Assembly: GCA_958295895.1 (NCBI GenBank)
Contig: CATQHI010000011.1
Coordinates: 62,001 to 126,000 of the forward strand
Direction: 5' to 3'
Source: Saprospiraceae bacterium
GTDB lineage: Bacteria > Bacteroidota > Bacteroidia > Chitinophagales > Saprospiraceae
Length of the DNA stretch: 64,000 bases
Below are positions 26,104-36,100 of this stretch, one piece after another; positions within the stretch are counted from its first letter, which is position 1; every line of letters starts with the position of its first letter. A program made the position numbers and the translations under genes. A model generated the notes under the pieces. That model had not been told where the DNA came from. It ran no database searches and saw only the letters and a program-made list of their open reading frames with translations.

Positions 26104-27573
26104 ATGAGAAACCACCCGCTGTTACCGCTCCTTGCCCTACTGCTTTGCACCTGCGGCCCCGCCCGGGAAAATGAGGAAGTAACGGGGAGCCAACGGGAGG
26201 CTGCCGGGCGTGCACCCAACATCATCCTCATCCTGGCCGACGACCTGGGGTACGGGGATGCCGGCGTGTACAACCCGGAGTCCGTCATCCCTACGCCCAA
26301 CATCGACCGCCTGGCCAGCCAGGGCATGCGCTTCACGGACGCCCACTCTACCTCGGCGGTATGTACCCCCACGCGCTACGGGATCGTGACCGGGCAGTAC
26401 AGCTGGCGCGGGCCCCTCAAGCAGGGCGTGACGTGGAGCTACGACACCCTCATCATCGATACGGCTCAGAGCACCGTGGCCTCGATCCTCCACAACCGCG
26501 GTTACCGGACGGCCTGCGTGGGCAAGTGGCACCTCGGGCTGGGCTGGGAGATGAATGGGGAGGAGGCGCGGTTCGACCGACCGTTTACCGCCGGACCGAA
26601 CGACCTGGGCTTCGATTATTTCTACGGGATTACAGCCAGTCTTGATATTCCTCCCTACCTCTATGTGCGGGACCATCGGGTGGTGATGCAGCCTACGGAC
26701 TCCACCCAGGGCACGGCTACCGGCTACTTCGACGACTACTGGCGTCCCGGGCCGGTTTCTCCCGACTTCGATCACCACCAGACGCTCAACCACCTGACTA
26801 CGGAAGCCGAGCGCGTCATTCGCGAGGGGGCGGCGGGTGAGGCTCCTTTCTTCCTCTACTTTCCGCTCACCGGGCCCCACCTGCCCTGGATCCCGCGGGA
26901 AGAATTCCGGGGCAGGAGCGGGGCGGGGAATTACGGCGATATGGTCGTGGAGGTCGACGACGTGCTGGGCCGCGTCATCCGCCTGGTGGATTCGCTGGGC
27001 ATCGCCGAGAACACCCTGATCGTCTTCACCTCCGACAACGGCTCCCAGCTGTCCACTGAGCTAATGGCCGAATACAATCATCGCTCGAATGGACCCTACC
27101 GCGGCCGGAAGGGGGACATCTACGAGGGCGGCCACCGGGTCCCGTTCATCGTGCGGTGGCCGGCGCGGGTGGCGGCGGGTACGACCTCCGCTGCCCTGGT
27201 GTCCACCACCGATTTCTACGCCACCTTCGCCGAGATTACCGGGCAGGACCGGGAGCCATCGGGAGAGATCAAGGACAGCCACTCCTTCCTACCTATTCTG
27301 GTCGGGGACGCAGGTGCGCAGCCCCGGCAAAGCATGATCTACCACTCCGCCAAGGGGCTATTCGCCCTCCGGGATGGCCGGCAGGTACTCGTGGCCGGGC
27401 GCGGAAGCGGTGGATTTCTGGAGGTCGCCGACACGCTGCTGACCGATCCCCCGTATCAACTCTACGATCTCGGTGAAGACACCAGCGAGGACGTGAATCT
27501 TGCCGAGGAACAAGCCGGTCGGGTGAGAGAGCTACGCGCACGGCTCACTGACCTCCGTAAGGAATCCGAGTAA
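26104..27573 (+). CDS. lipoprotein sulfatase (GALNS-like)
   Basis: 489 residues. The signal LALLLCTCGPA gives a lipoprotein. The sulfatase domain has CTPTR with the formylglycine Cys near 87, LADDLGYGDAGVYNPES, CVGKWHLGLGWEM, FTSDNGSQL and KGDIYEGGHRVPFIVRWP. It resembles N-acetylgalactosamine-6-sulfatase-like enzymes, so it probably desulfates polysaccharides, but the substrate is not proven. An alternative GTG start at 26098 adds two residues. Two copies of the dispersed motif lie in it: at the lipobox (26147-26155) and at 27309-27317. Confidence 0.95.
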   Translation: MRNHPLLPLLALLLCTCGPARENEEVTGSQREAAGRAPNIILILADDLGYGDAGVYNPESVIPTPNIDRLASQGMRFTDAHSTSAVCTPTRYGIVTGQYSWRGPLKQGVTWSYDTLIIDTAQSTVASILHNRGYRTACVGKWHLGLGWEMNGEEARFDRPFTAGPNDLGFDYFYGITASLDIPPYLYVRDHRVVMQPTDSTQGTATGYFDDYWRPGPVSPDFDHHQTLNHLTTEAERVIREGAAGEAPFFLYFPLTGPHLPWIPREEFRGRSGAGNYGDMVVEVDDVLGRVIRLVDSLGIAENTLIVFTSDNGSQLSTELMAEYNHRSNGPYRGRKGDIYEGGHRVPFIVRWPARVAAGTTSAALVSTTDFYATFAEITGQDREPSGEIKDSHSFLPILVGDAGAQPRQSMIYHSAKGLFALRDGRQVLVAGRGSGGFLEVADTLLTDPPYQLYDLGEDTSEDVNLAEEQAGRVRELRARLTDLRKESE

Positions 27574-28082
27574 TTATGGTTAGACAAGTTCAACTTCTCC
27601 TCCCGCTCATCGGCTGTTCCGGGCGATCATTGCCCCGGCAAGCCATGAGTCGACGTGCTCTAGCATCACCTGGCCGGACCGTTACGGATACGCTAGCAAT
27701 CAGCGAGGGGCAGCCTTGATCTGAGCGGCAGTTACGGTGGACGGCCAGCGGGTGAATGAGAGCCGGGACAACCACGCAGCGTACCGTTTGAGTCTGTGTG
27801 TGCTCGATGATGGCTCGGCCTACCGCTACGAACTGGTGGGTCCGGGTCGGGATACCTCCGTCCTGGATGCGGAAACCACAATGCTACACTTCCCCACCGA
27901 CCTGTTTGCACAGGGCACGCCGTACGCTCACTTACCGAGCAGCAACGGGAGGCAATCAATTCTGTAGGAGGAAATACTAGGTAAAGCTTGGTTCGATAGC
28001 TGCAAATTGGGGGTATACCAGGACGGGCGCGGCACATCCGGGTTCATCTTATGTAGATGAAGAGAAACGAGAATAGCTGTTA
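27574..28082. other. gene-poor stretch with a coding-like remnant at 27737-27967
   Basis: No intact gene can be supported here. The plus-strand frame at 27725-27967 reads as ordinary protein (NHAAYRLSLCVLDDGSAYRYELVGPGRDTSVLDAETTM in part) for about 80 residues, but it has no convincing start and follows a stop. The upstream sequence 27574-27724 has low coding quality. It may be the tail of a decayed gene. Family unknown. Confidence 0.4.
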
Positions 28083-28187
28083 CTAGTGCATTAGCGAGCC
28101 GGTAATGGCACGGTAGAGCACGTAGCCGGTCATGGCCAGGATAGACAGGACGAGCAGAACAATGAGGGCAACGGCGAAGAAGTCCAT
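28083..28187 (-). CDS. single-helix membrane microprotein (34 residues)
   Basis: The minus-strand frame from ATG at 28187 encodes MDFFAVALIVLLVLSILAMTGYVLYRAITGSLMH in two pieces: a hydrophobic helix (residues 3-25) and a short basic end (YRAITGSLMH). Length and shape fit a stand-alone single-pass microprotein. No Shine-Dalgarno is visible, which is usual here. It sits alone in a gene-poor region; conservation is untested. Confidence 0.5.
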   Translation of the reverse strand: MDFFAVALIVLLVLSILAMTGYVLYRAITGSLMH

Positions 28188-28579
28188 GAGGGGGGGGTAT
28201 TATGGCGTGATAGAATATACCGTAAGTTACAGGCAATTTTCTTAACGGCACAATAATCTGTAGGCTTTAACGTACAACTCCCCTCATTTTTTTCTTTGTT
28301 CGTCTTTTTACCCTAATTTCTATTGTTTTTGTAGGTGCTCAGTGTACCCGCCTAACGGCTTTTCCTAGTTCGGTGCGCTGCCCCTAATTAGGTGGCCGGG
28401 TCGCCTATCCCCCACATTTCCGCTAGGAGCTGCGCCCGTGATGTATCGGCTGTTTGCCGTTACCTAGGCGGGGTATGCAAATTCCGAAAAGACTGCCGAC
28501 CGGTTCTCTACAACCTTCTCACGCGGGCGGTCGGCAAGCTCCGTGATCGGCTCGAGGTCGTTACCGTGCTACCTGCTAC
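28188..28579. other. gene-free gap, AT-rich stretch
   Basis: No protein gene. 28255-28335 is AT-rich with several T tracts (TTTTTTTCTTTG, TGTTTTTG), unlike the GC-rich surroundings, and could hold a promoter or a small RNA. The palindrome listed at 28494-28536 lies at its right end. Confidence 0.45.
28494..28536 (-). terminator. possible terminator hairpin after the LamG/T9SS gene
   Basis: TGCCGACCG (28494-28502) and CGGTCGGCA (28528-28536) form a nine-base perfect stem with a 25-base loop. Read on the minus strand it lies 44 bases past the stop at 28580 and is followed by GTCTTTTC. The U tract is weak, so a rho-independent terminator is only possible. Confidence 0.4.
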
Positions 28580-30418
28580 TCACCGCTTCACCACGCGGGT
28601 GGTAGTACCTCCGTAACGGATGAAGTAGGAGCCGGGTCGTAAGTCCTCTAGATTCAGGTCGACCTTACCGGCTATGTTGTTTGCTACCCTGACCCTACTA
28701 GTAACTTCCCGACCGACCGGATCGTAAATGCGCAGGTCATTCGAACTGCCCTGTCCCCCCTGGCGGATCCGCAGCGGCCCGGTGGTCGGGTTGGGGTAGG
28801 CCGCGTAGTCCCCGGCGGCGAGAGCCGGTACAGTGAGTACCTCGGAGAGGGACTGCCGGCCATCGAAATCAAGTTGACGCAGGCGGTAGTAGGTCTGCTC
28901 GGGTAGCGGCCGTTGGTCAACGTACCGGTAGCGGGTCACCGTGGTAGTCGTACCACCCCCCGGTACGCGGCCGATTTCCGACCACGCTCCACTATGGCCT
29001 GCACGTTCTACGGCGTAGTAGTCGTTATCGGTCTCCGTGATCGTCTCCCAGTCAATTACCACTTTGCCACCGGTCTTCTGCCGGTAGGCCTCCACCTTGA
29101 GCAGCACGATCGGCAGACTGGCACTAGCCTGCCCAATGGTAAAGCGACGCCCGTCGGCCAGGGCAGTCACCCCATCAAACTGAAATACTTCAGCCCCTAC
29201 CGACCGAGCGCCGGTGAGGGGGGTCTCGTCGGAGAAGTTGCCGTCGTTGTCGGTGTCGATGAGGAGCTGAACGTTCTCTTCCGAAAACCCGAGTCCGCCG
29301 AGGTCAAAGGCCACGTCCACCGCTCCCACATCTACGGCCGTGCCGCCACTATTCACTTCGCTAAGTCGCCAGCTACGGGCCAGTCTACGCTCCGAGGTAC
29401 CGGGCTGGTTGGAGGAGCTGACCAGGGTAGCTGCTTGTCCGTCGTGGCCCCAGAGGAAGTATTCGTTGTTGTTGAGGTCGGAGGGGTTTTCCACGTTCAG
29501 CAGACCGGAGCCCTGCGCCTGGGTTAACTGGTCGGCAGCGGAGATGCGGCCGATGCCGGCGATGTCGAAGTCGTAATTGCCGTTGGCGGCGTTGTCCTGA
29601 GTGTACAGATCACCGGAAGCCAGGGGGATGGCGTACTTGCCCGAGAGGTAATTATTGACGATGAGGCGCTCGAGGGGGCTGAGCGCTCGGTTGTAGTGGA
29701 TGACCTCGGCGTAGTCGGCACCGAGATAGACCCGGTAGTCATCGTTGAGGGCTCCTAGTACGAGCGGTTGGGGACTGTTAGTAAGTTGGGTGCTGGACTC
29801 GCTGCTTTCCTTGATGCTGCTGCCAGCACTGTATAATCTAGCGCGGGTTGCCGAAGGTCGACTACCATCGAAGTCCCAGCTCAGCAGGTAGTTGGTTGCG
29901 TTGGTGAACTGAATTGGATCCGTGCTGAACCGTTCCTGGTAGTCGTTGACATCTAATCTCAAGTGCCGCGTCGTCCAAAAAAACCAGGTGTAGGCGTAGG
30001 TGAAATCCTGGGCGTTGGAGTTCGTCCGCTTACCTAAAATCCCGCGTGGGTCATCGTTTAAATTACTCGGCCGAATCACAGCAAAGTAGGTGATGCCCTG
30101 CGTGCCATCCAAAATATCGTCGTCCGCAACGATTAAGCGGTCATTGTTCCCGTCAAGCCGCACGGTGGGCATACCATTCAGGAGGCTGGTGGCAACGAAG
30201 TTTGGACGAAAATCAGCGTTGCTTTGCTCCGCATCATTTACATTGTTCGAAAGGTCGGGCCAAAAATCCACTGCGTCTCCATCGTTCAGCTTCAGCGCGT
30301 CGGCCCGTAGCCACAGGCCATTATCGGAGACGTTGCCTACCCCGCCCGGTCCGGTCTGTGCGGGAATGGTAGAGATAAAGAGGGAAAACGTGACGAGCGT
30401 AATAGCGCTGCGTAACAT
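28580..30418 (-). CDS. secreted LamG-like protein with type IX sorting tail
   Basis: 612 residues. Signal peptide 1-20 (cut near AQT). Residues ~30-260 resemble a concanavalin/LamG-type domain as found in many T9SS proteins (GLWLRADALKLNDGDAVDFWPDLSNN; EVIHYNRALSPLERLIVNNYLSGKYAI). A middle beta-rich part has GYLFWGHDGQ-like and AVDVAFDLGGLGFSEENVQLLIDTDNDG segments. A fibronectin-like stretch (KVVIDWETITETDNDYYAVERA; TYYRLRQLDFDG) precedes the C-terminal tail beginning AYPNPTTGPLRI (~540-612), the type A sorting domain. It should be attached to or released from the cell surface by the type IX system. Role unknown. Confidence 0.9.
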   Translation of the reverse strand: MLRSAITLVTFSLFISTIPAQTGPGGVGNVSDNGLWLRADALKLNDGDAVDFWPDLSNNVNDAEQSNADFRPNFVATSLLNGMPTVRLDGNNDRLIVADDDILDGTQGITYFAVIRPSNLNDDPRGILGKRTNSNAQDFTYAYTWFFWTTRHLRLDVNDYQERFSTDPIQFTNATNYLLSWDFDGSRPSATRARLYSAGSSIKESSESSTQLTNSPQPLVLGALNDDYRVYLGADYAEVIHYNRALSPLERLIVNNYLSGKYAIPLASGDLYTQDNAANGNYDFDIAGIGRISAADQLTQAQGSGLLNVENPSDLNNNEYFLWGHDGQAATLVSSSNQPGTSERRLARSWRLSEVNSGGTAVDVGAVDVAFDLGGLGFSEENVQLLIDTDNDGNFSDETPLTGARSVGAEVFQFDGVTALADGRRFTIGQASASLPIVLLKVEAYRQKTGGKVVIDWETITETDNDYYAVERAGHSGAWSEIGRVPGGGTTTTVTRYRYVDQRPLPEQTYYRLRQLDFDGRQSLSEVLTVPALAAGDYAAYPNPTTGPLRIRQGGQGSSNDLRIYDPVGREVTSRVRVANNIAGKVDLNLEDLRPGSYFIRYGGTTTRVVKR

Positions 30419-30639
30419 AGGCGTGTGCGATTATGATGGGCAATGCAGTCTATTAAAAAAGAACTACATCTGTTGCAACATGGGAATGCCCCCGTACTGC
30501 TACCCCGCTAACGGTAGGAGGACTACCCGTCGTATACGAATGGGGGCCCTTTTCCACCAGCCCGGCACCCGCGCGCCGCCGCACAACCAATCCTAGCGGG
30601 AGCCGTTTACCAACTTTCCCCCACTTAACTAAGCTATTT

Positions 30640-32115
30640 ATGGCCCAGGCCAAGACCCTCGGTGAACTGAAAGGCACCGGCTATACCCCCCGCAGCATAA
30701 AGCAAGAGCTGCGCGACAACCTAATCAAACGGCTAAAGAGTAAAGCGGAGGTTTTCCCCGGTATCATCGGCTTTGACGACACGGTGCTGCCCGACATTCA
30801 ACGGGCGATCCTGAGCCGGCATAGCGTGCTGCTCCTAGGTCTACGTGGCCAGGCCAAGACCCGTATCGCCCGCCTACTCGTAGGCCTGCTCGATGAATAC
30901 ATCCCCGTGGTAGCCGGTAGCGAGCTGAACGACGATCCCCTGCAGCCCATCAGCCGTGCCTCCGCCGATCTGATCAAAGCGATGGGTGATGAGACCCCCA
31001 TCGAGTGGCTCCACCGCGACGACCGCTACGTAGAAAAACTGGCTACGCCGGATGTATCCGTAGCCGACCTGATCGGTGACGTGGACCCCATCAAGGCCGC
31101 CACCCTGAAGCTGACCTACGCCGACGAGCGGGTCATCCACTACGGACTGGTGCCACGCGCCCACCGGGGCATTTTCGTGATCAATGAGCTGCCGGACCTC
31201 CAGGCCCGGATCCAGGTGTCGCTGTTCAACATTCTACAGGAGGGGGACATCCAGATCCGGGGCTTTAAGCTGCGGTTACCGCTGGACATCCAGTTCGTCT
31301 TTACGGCCAACCCCGAGGACTACACCAACCGCGGTAGCATCATCACTCCGCTCAAAGACCGCATCGAAAGCCAGATCCTGACGCACTACCCCAAAACCAT
31401 TGAAATAGCCCGCCAGATCACGGCCCAGGAAGCTACCCTGACCGAAGACCAGGCTAGTATGGTAGAAGTACCCGAGCTGCTGAACGTGATGCTGGAGCAA
31501 CTCTCGTTCGCCGCCCGGGAGAGCGAGTACATCGACGAAAAATCCGGGGTCTCCGCCCGCCTGAGCATCACGGCGCTGGAGAACCTGGTCTCGACCGCCG
31601 AGCGCCGCGCGTTGATCAACGGGGACAGCCAGACCTTTGCCCGCATCACCGACTTCTGGGGCGTGGTACCGGCCATCACCGGTAAGGTCGAGCTGGTGTA
31701 CGAAGGGGAGCAGGAGGGGGCTTACGGCGTAGCCATGAAGCTACTCGGCAAGGCCATCAAGACCAGCTTCCTGGAGCACTTCCCCGATCCCAGCGAGGTG
31801 AGTGCCGACGGGCGGGGCAAGAGCGATCCCTACGGCGTGATCCGCGCCTACTTCAGTGGCGGTAACGTGGTAGAGCTGCTCACCGACGGCAGTAACGCCG
31901 ACTACAAAAAGGCCCTGGATAGAGTGGCCGGACTGCGGAAGTTCGTAGAGTCAACGATTGACGCGCGGCTGTCCGACATCGAGACCTACCTCTACATGGA
32001 GCTGGTGCTGCAGGGCCTGGCCGAAATGGAGGTGCTGAACAAGGAGGCGCTGCACAACCGCCTCAACTTCCGCGACATCCTGGCCGATATGTTCGGCAGC
32101 GACGACTTCAGTTAG
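30640..32115 (+). CDS. MoxR/magnesium-chelatase-like AAA+ ATPase
   Basis: 491 residues of AAA+ type. The Walker A variant GLRGQAKTRI is near residues 67-77, with GIFVINELPDLQARIQ (Walker B and sensor region) near 176-191 and FVFTANPEDYTNRGSI near 219. The N-terminal FPGIIGFDDTVLPDIQRAILSRHSVLLLGL and the C-terminal helical region match the long, roughly 500-residue bacterial group annotated as magnesium chelatase. These ATPases usually work with a VWA-domain partner to insert metal or remodel proteins; no such gene adjoins it here. Start at the ATG of MAQAKTLGELKGTG. Confidence 0.9.
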   Translation: MAQAKTLGELKGTGYTPRSIKQELRDNLIKRLKSKAEVFPGIIGFDDTVLPDIQRAILSRHSVLLLGLRGQAKTRIARLLVGLLDEYIPVVAGSELNDDPLQPISRASADLIKAMGDETPIEWLHRDDRYVEKLATPDVSVADLIGDVDPIKAATLKLTYADERVIHYGLVPRAHRGIFVINELPDLQARIQVSLFNILQEGDIQIRGFKLRLPLDIQFVFTANPEDYTNRGSIITPLKDRIESQILTHYPKTIEIARQITAQEATLTEDQASMVEVPELLNVMLEQLSFAARESEYIDEKSGVSARLSITALENLVSTAERRALINGDSQTFARITDFWGVVPAITGKVELVYEGEQEGAYGVAMKLLGKAIKTSFLEHFPDPSEVSADGRGKSDPYGVIRAYFSGGNVVELLTDGSNADYKKALDRVAGLRKFVESTIDARLSDIETYLYMELVLQGLAEMEVLNKEALHNRLNFRDILADMFGSDDFS

Positions 32116-32116
32116 C

Positions 32117-32124
32117 TACCTTAG
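32117..32124 (+). promoter_or_regulatory. possible -7 box for the lactonase gene
   Basis: TACCTTAG begins one base past the ATPase stop and lies 18 bases before the ATG at 32143. It resembles the TACCTT boxes at 16385 and 17629. Confidence 0.3.
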
Positions 32125-32142
32125 GCCCAAACGGGGATTGCG

Positions 32143-33198
32143 ATGCTGCTACTGGTTGGTGCCTACACGATCGATATGAACGAGGATGCACCCGGAAAGG
32201 CCCGGGGCATTTCGGCGTATGATTTCTCCGGCTCGACCGGTCAGTTGGTGTTCCGGGGCTACGTACCTACTACCAATCCGAGTTACCTCTGGGTGGACGA
32301 TGCTCGCAGCATGGTCTACGCCGTGCGCGAGTGCCCCGATGAGGCCGGACCGGCCGTGGTAGCCTACCACGTAGCCCGCCGTACCGATGGTAGCGTGGCG
32401 TTTACGCCGGCCGGTGAGTCGCTCCTGCACGGCGATCATCCCTGTCACCTCGTAGGCATCGACGAGACGCTGGTAGTAAGTAGCTATACGAGCGGCACCG
32501 TCGATGTGTTTGCTAAAGCCGCAGACGGTACCCCGGGGGAGCTGCTGCAGCACATTCAGCTACAGCCCGCCGGCACCAACGAGCAACCCCACGCTCACTG
32601 CGCGGCCTACGACGAACGCCGCCAGCGGGTGTACATCTGCGATCTGGGCGGCGACCGGTTGCGGGTCTTCCGGCGGCGGGAGGACGGACGACTGGAGGCT
32701 CTGCCCAAACTCGGCATTGACTTTTCCCACGGGGCCGGTCCGCGGCATATCGCCCTCCATCCCGGGGGGGACTTTGCCGTGGTCGTGTGCGAGCTCCAAG
32801 GCATCTCGGTACTGATCGACCTACGGCCCGACCGCCCCCGCGTTCTTCACCAGACCCGCTACCTCCCCGAACGTGTGGTGGACCAGGCCAGCGGTGCGGC
32901 GGTGCGGATGGATGCCAGCGGCAAACACGTCTACGTCAGTGACCGGAAGTTTAGCGTCGTCACGGCGCTCCGACTGGACGTACACGCCGCCTCCCTCACC
33001 GCCCGCGATACCTACCCCAGTGGGGGGGAGCGGCCGCGGGACATTAGCCTGAGCCCGGATGGGCAGTGGCTGCTGACGGGCAACCTGAAGAACCACACGA
33101 TTGGGGTGTTTAGGCGGGGCGCCGGGGGGGCGTTGCAGTTGCACCACGTGGTGCGTAAGGTGCCTAGCCCTACCTGCCTGAAGTGGATGAATATTTAA
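32143..33198 (+). CDS. lactonase family protein (6-phosphogluconolactonase-like beta-propeller)
   Basis: 351 residues forming a seven-bladed propeller. Blades repeat motifs such as HPCHLVGIDETLVVSSYTSGTVDVFA, QPHAHCAAYDERRQRVYICDLGGDRLRVFR, GAGPRHIALHPGGDFAVVVCEL and RPRDISLSPDGQWLLTGNLKNHTIGVFRR. This is the YbhE-type lactonase family; no signal peptide, so cytoplasmic. It probably opens 6-phosphogluconolactone or a related lactone. The stop overlaps the stop of the convergent sensor-kinase gene in TTAA (33195-33198). Confidence 0.92.
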   Translation: MLLLVGAYTIDMNEDAPGKARGISAYDFSGSTGQLVFRGYVPTTNPSYLWVDDARSMVYAVRECPDEAGPAVVAYHVARRTDGSVAFTPAGESLLHGDHPCHLVGIDETLVVSSYTSGTVDVFAKAADGTPGELLQHIQLQPAGTNEQPHAHCAAYDERRQRVYICDLGGDRLRVFRRREDGRLEALPKLGIDFSHGAGPRHIALHPGGDFAVVVCELQGISVLIDLRPDRPRVLHQTRYLPERVVDQASGAAVRMDASGKHVYVSDRKFSVVTALRLDVHAASLTARDTYPSGGERPRDISLSPDGQWLLTGNLKNHTIGVFRRGAGGALQLHHVVRKVPSPTCLKWMNI

Positions 33199-36100
33199 GT
33201 AAACCGCCGCATCCGCAACGTCAGCGTATACCCCGCCCGGTCATCGATCGTAAGCTCGGCACGCAGCCGCTGGGAGCGCATCCGCATATTATCCTTACCC
33301 TGCCCCGTTTTGGGCGTAAAGCGCGAGGAGGAGTACTTTGGTTCGGACGTCGCCTTACTACCCTGCCCGTTGTCGCGGATAAACATCTCGAAGTTCTGGG
33401 CGTACTGCTCCAGTTCGATCTCCACCTGGGTGGCGTTGCTGTGGCGGGCGATGTTGTTGATGGCCTCCTTATAGATGAAGTAAAGGTCCTGGCGCACGTT
33501 TCCGGGGATCTGGCTCTGCTCGTTGAAGCCAGTGGCCTTGAAGTCGTAGCGGATGTCTAGGGGGAGCAGTACCTCATCGGCGTGCTCCTGCATGCGCTGC
33601 AGGACGTTGCCGATGGTATCGCGGCGGCTGTCGATGCTCCAGATCACGTCGCTCATCTTGCTCATGGCGTTGCGACCGGCCTCGCCGACGGTCTTGAGGC
33701 GGGTGCGTAGCTTCTCGTCGTCGGTTTTGCCCTGCAACAGTTCGGCCTGAAGGGTAATGCCGGCCAGCAGTCCGCTGACCTCGTCGTGGATATCACTGCT
33801 GAGCTGGGTGCGGAGTTGCTCGTTGCGCAGCCGCTCGCGCAGTTTGGCCTGGAGAATGAAGAAGAACAGCCCCACGATGACCAGCGCGATCAGGAACTGA
33901 AACCAGGTCTTCTCGATCAGGTACTGCCGTACGCGGATGGTGAGGGTGAGCATCTTTTCCCCGTAGTTGCCGTTGGCCCCCGCCCCCTGTACCAGGAGCC
34001 GGTAGGTACCGGAGGGTAGGTTGTTGTAGCGGATGGTGCGCTCGTTACGCAGCGTGCGCCACTCCTCGCTAAAGCCCTCCAGCTTCACACGGAACTGCGT
34101 CAAACTGGGTCGCTGTCCTACGGGTAGAGCGAAGGAGACGGCAATGCTCTTCTCACTTGCCTTAACCATGATTTCCTTCAGCTGATCGAGGTTGCGGGTG
34201 ATACTACGGGCCTCACCGCGGCCGTATACGACCACCTCGGTGAGCATGACGTCTGAGCCGGCGGTCTCGCTACTCAGGTCCTCGTCCCGGAATACGGATA
34301 GCCCCTGATCCCCGCCAAAGAAGTAGCGGCCATCGGTGCTCCGGTGGGCGGCAAATTGCGCGAATTCATCATTGACCAGCCCATCCTCCAGGTAGTAGCG
34401 GCGGAAGGTACCGGTTTTGAGGTCGCTCGGCAGGTGCACCAGCCCGTTGTGGGTACTGAGCCAGTAGCCGCCGGTGCTATCGGGTACGATACCCACTACG
34501 GTGTTGCTGCTCAGGCCGTCCTGACGCCCGTAGCGCTCGGTGCTGCCGTCGGCCGGGTCGTATACCTGCAGCCCGGCATCGGTGCCCTGCCACCACTTAC
34601 CGCCGACGTCCTCGTAGATGGTGTGGATGGTATAGGCGTTCATCTCCCCAATCGGTTCTATACCGTCCGGGTTGCCGTAGAAAACCGAGCGGCCGGTAGC
34701 CACGTCGTAGCTCACCAGGCCCCGGTTGCGGGTACCGAGCAAGAGCACGCCGGAGCGTGCGGCGTAGAGGCAGTTGATCCGTAACCCCCGGATGCCCTCC
34801 TCCCCCTCCTTGGACTCCTTCAACTCGCTAAACTTCCCGGTGGTGGGGTCAAACTGCAGCAGCAGCCCTACCTTTCGCGGATCGGAAGCTCCCAAAAAGA
34901 GACGGCCCGTGGCATCCACGGTCAGAGCGGTAAAGGGGTAGCGGGAGGTGTAGGCCGTGGTCAGGCTATCCCCCACCCCGTACCGAAATAGCAGCCCCCC
35001 CTGCTGCAGGCCGGCGGGCTGGGCGATGCCCCAGACGCAGTTCCGCAAGCGGTCGTAAATGAGTTGCGTAGCCTCCCGCATCCTGATGCTCTGACCGAGC
35101 GAGTCCACGAGCGCCCGTTCGCGAGGTTCGGTTCCATCGCGCGCCATGCTGTAGAGCCGTCCGTCGGCCTCTATGATGTAAGTCGTGCCGCGCGCATCCT
35201 CCGTAATACCCCGTACCCGGGGCTGGTAACCGATCGAGTTGTCCTTTTCGGTGAGGTAGGAACGGATCGACTTCACGTACCGCTCCATGATCCCCAATCC
35301 CTCCCGTAGCCCCAGGTAGGTCGTCTCGTTGAAGTTCTTGGCGGCTACACTTGACACCAGACGGTCGGTTGGCAGTTCTCGTTCGAAGAGCTGAAAGTTT
35401 CCCACCGTATCCACGAGGTAGTATTCATCCGGGTAGCGGGGACCCAGAATATCCTCCGTAGCCAGAAACAGCAGCTGGCCCAGCTCGTCCTTAAATATCT
35501 TGGTGTACCGCAGTCCGCGGTCGATCCCCGGCACCGGTACCGGATTGCGCTGGGTGCCCGGGGCCCAGCGAAAGAGTGGGTAGCCGTCGCGGAAGGTCAG
35601 GTACACGTAGCCATCCGGCCCCTCCTCCATGGTATAAAACCGCCGCTGCCCGGAGTTGCGCGGGAAGAACTTGTCCAGCACCTTGCCCGTGGCGGAGAGG
35701 TGCCGAAAGCCGTGCTCCTCGTCGTAGAGCAAAAACTGCCCGTTGCTCAGTGGCAGCAGTTCGATGCGGGGGGCAAAACTGAGCCAGCCGTCGTCGGGCT
35801 CGTGAAACACCGACACGAAGCCCCGGTCCGTGTATTCGTACAGCCGCGTGCCCTCCTGTCCGATGGTCACCACGAAGGTGCGGCCGAACTGGTCCGTCTC
35901 GATGGCCCGGGGGTAGCCGATCACCCCCGTACTGGGTACCATCCGCACCTGCTCCACGGTGAAGTCACGCGGGTCGAAGCGGTCGAAGTAACCGTAGAAA
36001 TCGTTGAACGTAATGATGAGCCGGCGGTCGTTATCGGCCCGTACCGCCGCAATGGCCCCCCGACTGAGCCGCGTATCCCCCAGCGCCCCCTGCCCGAAGC

